The translations under genes and the position numbers were made by a program. Below the pieces are notes generated by a model. It had not been told where the DNA came from and did no database searches. It was given only the letters and a program-made list of their open reading frames with translations. From an uncultured bacterium (GTDB lineage: Bacteria > Bacillota > Limnochordia > DTU080 > JAAYLA01), in assembly GCA_937983075.1 (NCBI GenBank), contig CALKAQ010000113.1:1-22566 (forward strand): 22,566 nucleotides of DNA. Reading direction: 5' to 3'. Shown here piece by piece: positions 13,932 through 21,510 of the stretch. Every line of letters starts with the position of its first letter. Position 1 is the stretch's first letter.

Positions 13932-14944
13932 GCTTGTTGACGTATGTCTTGGGGATCGAAACGAGCTGTGACGAAACAGCGGCGGCTGTCGTAGCCGACG
14001 GGCGGCACATCCGGTCCAACGTCGTCGCTTCGCAAGTCGCCTTGCACCAGCGCTACGGCGGTGTCGTTCCGGAAATCGCTTCCCGACGGCATGTCGAACT
14101 CATCATACCGGTCATCGATGCCGCTTTGCGCGAAGCGGGAGTAGGGCTGGAGGACTTGGCCGCCATCGCGGTGACTCACGGACCGGGCTTGGTCGGGAGC
14201 CTGCTGGTCGGTCTCTCCGCCGCAAAAGCCATTTCCCTGGCGCGAAACATCCCCTTGGTTGGGGTCAATCACATCGAGGGGCATATTTATGCGAACTTTT
14301 TGGAACATCCAGAAGTGGAACCGCCTCTCGTCTGTTTGACCGTGTCGGGAGGCCACACTGAAATTTTCTATGTCGAGGAGCCCGGTGTGTACCACGTCAT
14401 GGGGCGTACCCGGGACGATGCCGCCGGAGAAGCGATCGACAAAGTCGGCCGGGTGCTCGGTTTGCCGTATCCGGCAGGGCCGGAACTCGAGCGGCTTGCT
14501 CGCTCGGGGAATCCGCAAGCCTTTGCCTTGCCGCGGGGCTTGCAAGGTGAACCCGGATACGATTTTAGTTTCAGTGGATTAAAGACAGCCGCTTTGAATT
14601 TGCTGCGTGATTTGGAAATGCAGGGCCAAGAAGTGCCGCGGGCGGATGTAGCCGCCTCGCTGCAGGAAGCCATTTTCGACGTGTTGATTGAGCGCAGCCT
14701 GCGGGCCGCTCTGGACAAGCGGGTATCGACACTGCTTTTGTCCGGCGGTGTTGCAGCCAACGGTACGTTGCGGGAACGTTTGAATCAAGAAGCCGCTGAA
14801 CACGGCATCCAGGTTTTTGCGCCTTCGCCGTCGCTTTGTACCGACAACGCCGCGATGATTGCCAGCGCAGGCTATTTTCGTCTGCAACGCGGCGAAATTT
14901 CGGCTCTCTCACTCCACGCCGAGCCGGGGCTGCGCCTCGTCTAG
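13928..14944 (+). CDS. tsaD: tRNA t6A transferase TsaD
   Basis: A 338-residue ASKHA-fold catalytic subunit that transfers threonylcarbamoyl from threonylcarbamoyl-AMP to tRNA A37. All family hallmarks are present: GIETSCDETAAAVV near the start, the metal-binding HIEGH, SGGHTEIFYV, GEAIDKVGRVLGLPYPAGP, DFSFSGLKTA, SGGVAANGTLRERL and the C-terminal CTDNAAMIA holding the metal-binding Asp. The GTG at 13928 overlaps the rimI stop. Its ribosome site is poor, and TTG at 13934 or 13937 fits better with GGAG at 13925-13928, so two or three residues at the N-terminus are uncertain. It ends the long operon; no T-tailed terminator follows, only GC-rich inverted repeats at 14980-14998. Confidence 0.95.
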   Translation: MSLLTYVLGIETSCDETAAAVVADGRHIRSNVVASQVALHQRYGGVVPEIASRRHVELIIPVIDAALREAGVGLEDLAAIAVTHGPGLVGSLLVGLSAAKAISLARNIPLVGVNHIEGHIYANFLEHPEVEPPLVCLTVSGGHTEIFYVEEPGVYHVMGRTRDDAAGEAIDKVGRVLGLPYPAGPELERLARSGNPQAFALPRGLQGEPGYDFSFSGLKTAALNLLRDLEMQGQEVPRADVAASLQEAIFDVLIERSLRAALDKRVSTLLLSGGVAANGTLRERLNQEAAEHGIQVFAPSPSLCTDNAAMIASAGYFRLQRGEISALSLHAEPGLRLV

Positions 14945-14997
14945 CTCGTCGCGGCACCGACGGATGGGCCCGTAGAGCCGCCGGCGTCTGCCGCCGG

Positions 14998-15183
14998 CTA
15001 TTGTCGGCGGCGTGGAACCTTGCGAATGCGCAGACGTCCACTGCCGTCCCGGACGAGTTCCCAGTACAGAAAGCGGAAAATCGGACGGACAAATTCCAAC
15101 GTTTTCGCCCCAATTTTCACCGGCGCCCGACGCAGCTGCCGTTTCGGTTTCTTGCCTCGTGGAAACGGATGTATTTTGGACAT
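14998..15183 (-). CDS. Small basic protein of unknown function
   Basis: A 61-residue protein on the minus strand, convergent with tsaD. It begins MSKIHPFPRGKKPKRQLRR and ends GRLRIRKVPRRRQ, with a short hydrophobic centre (LEFVRPIFRFLYWEL). More than a third of its residues are Lys or Arg, so nucleic acid or membrane-surface binding is possible. The ATG is preceded on the minus strand by GCGAGGTGGA about eight bases away, a good ribosome site. Overlapping frames on the plus strand lack such a site. A GC-rich inverted repeat (14980-14998) overlaps its stop codon. I do not recognise a named family. Confidence 0.6.
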   Translation of the reverse strand: MSKIHPFPRGKKPKRQLRRAPVKIGAKTLEFVRPIFRFLYWELVRDGSGRLRIRKVPRRRQ

Positions 15184-15272
15184 GACGGAAATCCACCTCG
15201 CTCTTTATCGTATCACAAGGTCGATAGGGCGGTAGGCTTGTTCTTTCAAATGGGTGGAGGTGACCCGGCGCC

Positions 15273-16016
15273 GTGAATTTGTGGCGACGAAAAGGCAACG
15301 CGGATGCCTCGGGACGAGCCGAGCTGCGACTTCGGCTGCACCGATTGGACGCGGGGGCGGATTTCGCTGTGCCTGCGGATGCCATGGAACGCCTGGTCGT
15401 TGTCATGAGCGGACGATGTCACATGGCGGTGAACGGCTGTCAGTGGCGGGCGGTTGGCCGCAGGCGCACGGTGTTTTTTGGTGCCCCGTATGTTGCGTAC
15501 GTTCCGCAAGGCAGCCGACTGCGGATTTGGAACGAAAGTGCGGTGCCATGCGAGTTGGCCGTTGTCAGCACCCGAGCCGGTCGGCAGTTGGAACCGTGGC
15601 TCGCAACTGCCGACCAAGTTGAGGCGGCAGGGGCCGCACCGTTTGCCGGCCGAGAGTGCGCGGTCGACCACGGAATTATTCTCGCCCGAGCTGGAGTCAA
15701 CACTGATCGATTGAATGTGGGGGAACGCATGATCTCGCCCGGGACCGGCGCATTCATACCATTTCCGGTGCCGCGGCCGCTGAAAGCGCCTGACGGCTTG
15801 CGAGCACTCGGCCATGTCGTGCATTACCGCCTTTTTCCCACGGCCGGCCATGCTCATCAATGGACGCTTTCACGCGACGCCGAACCGGTTGAAACACGGA
15901 CCGTCCGTGATGGAGATTCGCATGTGCTGCGGTCCGAAACATGTGCCACCATTGCGCCGCCAGGTACATATGTATATTATTTGTGGGCTGCGGCGGTCGA
16001 AGCGGGGGATGAATAA
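15273..16016 (+). CDS. IolB/KduI-like cupin with degenerate metal site
   Basis: A 247-residue protein. The C-terminal half matches the bicupin IolB (5-deoxy-glucuronate isomerase) pattern: LNVGERMISPG, HVVHYRLFPTAG, VRDGDSHVL and APPGTYVYYLWA. In true IolB the segment after the SPG-like turn carries HKHD, and a Glu and a later GYHP His complete the zinc site. Here these positions read IPFPVPRP, GHVVHYR and SETCATI, so the ligands appear lost. The N-terminal half is a second, weaker cupin. The start GTG at 15273 has GGAGGTGA (15256-15263) upstream. No other inositol catabolism gene is nearby, and the next gene, comB, starts two bases after the stop. A binding or regulatory role is more likely than the isomerase reaction. 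Confidence 0.65.
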   Translation: MNLWRRKGNADASGRAELRLRLHRLDAGADFAVPADAMERLVVVMSGRCHMAVNGCQWRAVGRRRTVFFGAPYVAYVPQGSRLRIWNESAVPCELAVVSTRAGRQLEPWLATADQVEAAGAAPFAGRECAVDHGIILARAGVNTDRLNVGERMISPGTGAFIPFPVPRPLKAPDGLRALGHVVHYRLFPTAGHAHQWTLSRDAEPVETRTVRDGDSHVLRSETCATIAPPGTYVYYLWAAAVEAGDE

Positions 16017-16018
16017 GG

Positions 16019-16735
16019 TTGGAAATCGATGTGTTGTTTACGCCGGCCGATCTTGGCGCCGTTTCGCTCGCCGGTCGGACGGTGATCGTCGTCGATGTAT
16101 TGCGGGCCACAACAACCGTGGCCACGGCGCTGGCTGCGGGAGCGCCGGCGGTATATCCGGTTGAGGGAATTGAAGAGGCCCGGCGGCTTGCTGCGGAGCT
16201 CGGTGGGGCCGTTCTAGGCGGGGAACGGGGCGGTTTGCCCCCGGAAGGGTTCCAGCGCGGCAACTCGCCCTTGGAATATCAAAACGGCTCGGACGGACAG
16301 CCGATCGTGCTGACCACGACGAATGGCACACGGGCAATCGCACGGGCCAAAGAGGGTAGCGCGGGCGCCATAGCCGCCGGGGCGTTGGTCAACGCCAAAG
16401 CGGTCGCCGCATGGGCGGTAGGTCGCGGCAGCGACATCACGGTGCTGTGCGCCGGGACGCATGGTCGCTTCAGTTTGGACGACGTCGTGGCCGCCGGATG
16501 CATCGTCGATCGGGCGAGCAGCGAGGCTGCGGCCGGCCGGCTGACGTTGACGGACGGTGCTCTGGGAGCACTTATGTTGTGGCAGCGTTTTCGCGAAAAT
16601 CCGCGGGAAGGTCTGCTTTTGGCTGCCCACGGTCAGCGGCTCGAACGTCTCGGTTTTGTGGATGATTTGACCTACTGTGCCTCGGTTGACGTTCTGGAGC
16701 GGGTGCCCGTGCTGCAAGAAGCCAGCATGGTGTAA
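16019..16735 (+). CDS. comB: 2-phosphosulfolactate phosphatase (ComB)
   Basis: A 238-residue enzyme that hydrolyses 2-phosphosulfolactate to sulfolactate with Mg2+. Family blocks are clear: VVDVLRATTTVATAL near residue 25, GGERGGLPPEGFQRGNSPLEY, VLTTTNGTRAI and LCAGTHGRFSLDDVVAAG. In methanogens this step belongs to coenzyme M synthesis; in Bacillus homologues it belongs to the yitABCD-type route, whose product 3-sulfolactate accumulates in spores. The synthase ComA is not in the window. The start TTG at 16019 is preceded by GGGGGATGA, which overlaps the end of the cupin gene, so the two are probably co-transcribed. Confidence 0.92.
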   Translation: MEIDVLFTPADLGAVSLAGRTVIVVDVLRATTTVATALAAGAPAVYPVEGIEEARRLAAELGGAVLGGERGGLPPEGFQRGNSPLEYQNGSDGQPIVLTTTNGTRAIARAKEGSAGAIAAGALVNAKAVAAWAVGRGSDITVLCAGTHGRFSLDDVVAAGCIVDRASSEAAAGRLTLTDGALGALMLWQRFRENPREGLLLAAHGQRLERLGFVDDLTYCASVDVLERVPVLQEASMV

Positions 16736-16869
16736 GGCGCCGACAGCAGGATGGGCGACCATGGATGCATTGCTCCGGCAAATTTTATAGAATAAACAAG
16801 TGTCAAGTTCGAAGAACGATGCTGACAAGTGGTCATTGTCATTTCGATGGCCCTAATCGAGGTGTCCGT

Positions 16870-17811
16870 ATGCCCTATGCCATTCTCAAGGTGAACACCC
16901 TCGTCAAACGATACCGTTCAAGCGCACGGCCGGCCAACGACGGGGTCTCGCTCCGCATTTATCCAGGCGAAATATTCGGTTTGCTGGGACCGAACGGAGC
17001 GGGCAAAACGACGCTCGTTCGGCAGATTGCGGGCCTGACGCGGCCGACAAGCGGCAGCATTGAGCTCTTTGGCTTCGATTTGGTCAAAGAACCCGAACGA
17101 GCGAGCGAATGGATTGCCCTGCAGCCGCAAGGGTTGGCGCTGCCGATTCAAGCGCGGCCGCGGGAATTGATGGAGCTGACGGGGCGTTTGCGCGGATTGA
17201 GCCCGTGGGATGCACGGCGAGCGACGGACCAGCTGCTCGAAACGTTTGGGCTTACGCCACACCAGTCCGTGCCGTTTCAGCGGCTGTCTGGAGGATTGCG
17301 GCGTTTGGTCAGCATCGCGACCGCACTGATTGGCGAACGTCCGGTGCTCATTTTTGACGAGCCGACCAACGATTTGGATCCCGAGATTCGACGTGTGGTA
17401 TGGGAACGAATTCGGCAAGCGGCGCAGCAGGGCAAAGCCGTTATTTTGGTTACGCACAACGTGATTGAAGCCGAGCAGGTGCTCGACCGGGTCGCCATTA
17501 TGCAAAACGGCCGCGTGTTGGCTCTCGGGACGCCTGCTGAATTGCGGGCGAGAGTGGAACGCCAAGTCCGCTTTGAGCTGTTGTTCCGAGCGGATGCCGA
17601 AGCTCGCATTCCCGAGGTGTTGGCCGGATGCGATCAAGTGGTCCGGGCCGGAGCGAGGCGGTTCACCGTCACGATCGAGCGGGAACGGGTGGAAACAACC
17701 GTCGCCCGTTTTGCTTCTTACCTTGAGCTGCTTGACGATTTCCGCATGGTCACCCCGAATCTGGAGGATGTCTATTTTAAGGTGAGCGGGGGTGAGCGCC
17801 TTGTCCAGTGA
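16870..17811 (+). CDS. ABC-2 type transporter ATP-binding protein (CcmA-like)
   Basis: A 313-residue ATPase. Walker A is GPNGAGKTT (40-48), the signature is LSGGLRRLVSIATALI, Walker B is VLIFDEPTNDLDPE, and the H-loop is VTHNVIEAEQV. It carries the typical C-terminal extension of about 80 residues ending in LEDVYFKVSGGE. These ATPases power ABC-2 exporters of drugs, lipids or polysaccharides. The signature has LRR where most have QRQR, a frequent variant in this subgroup. The ATG at 16870 has GAGGTG (16859-16864) five bases upstream; the frame is open to 16765 but does not fit the family. It overlaps the permease gene by 20 bases. Confidence 0.9.
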   Translation: MPYAILKVNTLVKRYRSSARPANDGVSLRIYPGEIFGLLGPNGAGKTTLVRQIAGLTRPTSGSIELFGFDLVKEPERASEWIALQPQGLALPIQARPRELMELTGRLRGLSPWDARRATDQLLETFGLTPHQSVPFQRLSGGLRRLVSIATALIGERPVLIFDEPTNDLDPEIRRVVWERIRQAAQQGKAVILVTHNVIEAEQVLDRVAIMQNGRVLALGTPAELRARVERQVRFELLFRADAEARIPEVLAGCDQVVRAGARRFTVTIERERVETTVARFASYLELLDDFRMVTPNLEDVYFKVSGGERLVQ

Positions 17812-18604
17812 TGTCAAGACGGCGTTTGGCATGCGGGACCATACGGAGGCCGCCACGCGCCATCTCCCGTGGCACATGCAATTTCGCCTTCTTTTTCGCT
17901 TGCTCTTTACCGACATTCGGCAGGAAGCGCCTTTTTTGATTGTTTTCAGCATGCTCGTGCCGCTCGGCTTGCTTTGGGCGTTGGGCACATATGTGACGGA
18001 GCGGGGAACCGACGCGGCTTGGTTCTTGGCGGGCAATGCCGTCGTGGCCGTATCGTTCAGCAGCGTTCTCTTTACGTTGAGTCGCGTCGCGCTGATGCGG
18101 CTTCGGCAGGAACTCGACTTTTATGCGACGCTTCCCGTGGAACGCACCGCATTCCTGGCGGCACTTTTTTGCCTCGCACAGGTCGCCGCTTTGCCGGGGT
18201 TGACCACGAGCTTGGTCTTTGGCCACTGGCTTGTCGGCATTCCGTTTGCGCAAGTCGTCGTTGCGTTTCCCCTCGCACTGCTGGCTGCTTCCAGTCTCAC
18301 GGTCGTCGGTGCATGGGTCGGTACGCTGGTGGATTCAGCCGGGCGCCTGTATTTGTATACGACGATGGGATATTTGATCGTTTTGTTTCTTACGCCCGTC
18401 ATGATCCCGCCTGACCGCGTGCCGCCGATTTTGCAATGGACGCTGCATCTTCTGCCGCCGGGGCAAGCCGCTCTCGCGTTGACGGAGGCGTTGGCTGGCC
18501 GTTTTGAGCAGCGTTTTTGGCTGCTTGTCGGCGCTTTGACGGTATGGCTGGTCATCGCCGTCGTGTTTGCCATTCGGCGTCTCGATTGGCGCCGGGATGC
18601 GTGA
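17792..18604 (+). CDS. ABC-2 type transporter permease
   Basis: A 270-residue integral membrane protein with about six hydrophobic segments, including FLIVFSMLVPLGLLWALG, AGNAVVAVSFSSVLFTLS, a pair around residues 125-175, MGYLIVLFLTPVMIPP and a last helix VGALTVWLVIAVVFAI. The loop VALMRLRQELDFYATLPVER matches the ABC-2 pattern in which a conserved LP motif follows the second or third helix. It pairs with the overlapping ATPase upstream. The GTG start at 17792 has AAGGTGAG (17780-17787 region) just upstream. The exported substrate cannot be told from the sequence. Confidence 0.82.
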   Translation: MSALSSDVKTAFGMRDHTEAATRHLPWHMQFRLLFRLLFTDIRQEAPFLIVFSMLVPLGLLWALGTYVTERGTDAAWFLAGNAVVAVSFSSVLFTLSRVALMRLRQELDFYATLPVERTAFLAALFCLAQVAALPGLTTSLVFGHWLVGIPFAQVVVAFPLALLAASSLTVVGAWVGTLVDSAGRLYLYTTMGYLIVLFLTPVMIPPDRVPPILQWTLHLLPPGQAALALTEALAGRFEQRFWLLVGALTVWLVIAVVFAIRRLDWRRDA

Positions 18605-18723
18605 TCCCGTTTGCGGGGAGCATAAACAGTGGTGGCAGGGAGAGAAAAAAGGGAGCGAAGGAGATATCGAGATTTATTTGGCTGCAGAGGACAGCATTCG
18701 GCTCATGAATTCTCTCTTACTCC

Positions 18724-18752
18724 TTGCATTGACTTGATCTGTCACATATGAT
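18724..18752 (+). promoter_or_regulatory. Sigma-A promoter of groES-groEL
   Basis: TTGCAT (18724-18729) and TATGAT (18747-18752) are separated by exactly 17 bases. Transcription would begin near 18760, just before or within the CIRCE operator, as is usual for HrcA-controlled operons. A TTGACT at 18729-18734 is an alternative -35 but meets only a poor -10. Confidence 0.65.
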
Positions 18753-18766
18753 TTACTGTGAATGTG

Positions 18767-18793
18767 TTAGCACTCGTTCGGAGGGAGTGCTGA
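18767..18793 (+). promoter_or_regulatory. CIRCE operator (HrcA binding site)
   Basis: TTAGCACTC (18767-18775), a 9-base spacer, then GAGTGCTGA (18785-18793). The consensus is TTAGCACTC-N9-GAGTGCTAA, so only one base deviates. HrcA bound here represses the chaperonin operon until heat or other stress draws GroEL away. Confidence 0.95.
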
Positions 18794-18853
18794 CAGAACC
18801 GGAGAGCGCTGACCATGCACGGATGCTCCACGAACGGGAGGAGGATTACATAA

Positions 18854-19141
18854 ATGGCATTGAAGCCTTTGTCCGATCGCATATTGGTGGAACCCATCGA
18901 GGTTGAAGAGAAAACCGCGTCGGGTATTTTCATTCCGGACACCGCGAAAGAGCGCCCGCAACAAGGGAAGGTGATTGCTGTCGGTCCGGGTCGTATTACT
19001 GAAGATGGCAAGCAGCTGCCCGTTTCTGTCGCAGAAGGCCAAACCGTGCTGTATTCGCAGTATGCCGGCACGGAAATCAAGATCGACGGCAAAGAGTATC
19101 TCATCTTGAACGAAAGCGAAATTTTGGCCATCGTGGAGTAA
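18854..19141 (+). CDS. groES: Co-chaperonin GroES
   Basis: A 95-residue protein of standard length that caps the GroEL ring. It opens MALKPLSDRILVEP, contains the mobile-loop region EEKTASGIFIPDTAKERPQQ, the block GKVIAVGPG, and ends YLILNESEILAIVE. The ATG at 18854 has GGGAGGAGGA about ten bases upstream. The gene lies 60 bases after the CIRCE element and 61 before groEL, the normal arrangement. Confidence 0.98.
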   Translation: MALKPLSDRILVEPIEVEEKTASGIFIPDTAKERPQQGKVIAVGPGRITEDGKQLPVSVAEGQTVLYSQYAGTEIKIDGKEYLILNESEILAIVE

Positions 19142-19202
19142 TGCGCCGCCGCAAAGCATTTCACTTGGTGAACACAACGAAGTTTGGGAGGTCGTATGAA
19201 CT

Positions 19203-20819
<1,617 letters not shown>

Positions 20820-20838
20820 AGCCGATGTCCCACCCTTG

Positions 20839-20883
20839 AAAACCGGCGGCTGCGGTTCGTTGAAACCGTGCCGCCGGTTTTTT
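20839..20883 (+). terminator. Rho-independent terminator of the groES-groEL operon
   Basis: AACCGGCGGC (20841-20850) pairs with GCCGCCGGTT (20870-20879). An inner stem CGGTT/AACCG extends the hairpin, and a run of six T (20878-20883) follows. Confidence 0.93.
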
Positions 20884-20921
20884 GTACAATTTGATTTCTG
20901 AATACAAACTTGAAGTTATAA

Positions 20922-20950
20922 TCGACGTCAAGAAATGGATGTGATAGAAT
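20922..20950 (+). promoter_or_regulatory. Possible extended -10 promoter of the secreted peptide gene
   Basis: TGATAGAAT (20942-20950) is an extended -10 (TGN plus TAGAAT). A weak -35, TCGACG (20922-20927), stands 17 bases before the hexamer. A perfect TATAAT lies at 20917-20922 but its nearest -35-like TTGATT is 20 bases away. Confidence 0.35.
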
Positions 20951-21012
20951 ACTTTTGCACCCACCGCCATGACAGCAGGGAAACCCATGGGCCACCATGG
21001 AGGTGCCTACGC

Positions 21013-21429
21013 ATGAAAAAATCCCTGACCATCCTCGCACTGGCGGGTTTGCTTGCCATCGTTCAACCTGCTTGGACCGTCGCTGTCACTCACGCTGCAT
21101 CGCCTGAAGAACCATCCATTCCGTTGATTCTCCCGGACGCTCAACCCCTCAGCGATGAAGAATTGAATGAGATTCACGGTGATTTCGGCGTTTTAGCGAG
21201 CGCGATGTTACTCGCCGGTCAAGCGCTATATGAAGTAGGTAAGACCGCCGTGGCCGGAGCGGTTGCCGGTGTTGTCGCCAACACGATTGCGAACGCATTC
21301 GACGACGACGCCGGTTTCATGGACGGTATCGGCTGTGCGGCGCTCGGAGGAGCGAGCGGGGCCATTGCAGCCCGCTGGAATTGGACAGCTCCGGTTGTCT
21401 TGGGCATCTATGAAGGCATCTGTCGGTAA
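21013..21429 (+). CDS. Secreted bacteriocin-like peptide precursor
   Basis: A 138-residue protein with no family I can name. Residues 1-28 form a Sec signal peptide (MKKSLTILALAGLLA onward, likely cleaved after THA). Residues about 29-56 are a Pro/Glu-rich segment ending in PLSDEELNEIHG, which closely resembles the LSxxELxxIxGG leader of double-glycine bacteriocins except that the last pair is HG. The rest is hydrophobic, rich in Gly and Ala (VAGAVAGVVANTIANAF, CAALGGASGAIAA), and holds only two Cys, in GIGCAAL and at EGICR near the end, which could form a disulfide. The start at 21013 has GGAGGTG (20999-21005) at ideal spacing; the frame is open to 20935 but the signal peptide fixes the start. 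No immunity or maturation gene is adjacent; a group II intron follows. A non-antimicrobial small exported protein remains possible. Confidence 0.65.
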   Translation: MKKSLTILALAGLLAIVQPAWTVAVTHAASPEEPSIPLILPDAQPLSDEELNEIHGDFGVLASAMLLAGQALYEVGKTAVAGAVAGVVANTIANAFDDDAGFMDGIGCAALGGASGAIAARWNWTAPVVLGIYEGICR

Positions 21430-21469
21430 TCTGCCAGCACGATAGGCGAGGCGAATGACCTTCGGTGAA

Positions 21470-21509
21470 GCAGGGCACCGTCGCCGTGTCGGTCGGCGAG
21501 GTGCCTTGC
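21470..21509 (+). terminator. Terminator-like hairpin interrupted downstream by the intron
   Basis: GCAGGGCACC (21470-21479) pairs with GGTGCCTTGC (21500-21509), with one G-T wobble. After a bulged G the stem continues as TCGCCG/CGGCGA around a 7-base loop. No T-run follows because the group II intron starts one base after the stem. The T tract would be expected beyond the intron's 3' end, outside the window. Confidence 0.7.
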
Positions 21510-21510
21510 C

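Noticed and set aside
16918..18036. 372-codon open frame on the minus strand across the ABC-2 ATPase and permease
   Set aside because: The plus-strand proteins carry complete ABC motifs; the antisense text is low-complexity and basic.
18630..18665. CAGGG-N14-GCGAA before the groES promoter, resembling the sigma-H pattern
   Set aside because: It has one base change in CAGGA and a spacing of 14 rather than 15, and a better sigma-A promoter with CIRCE follows.
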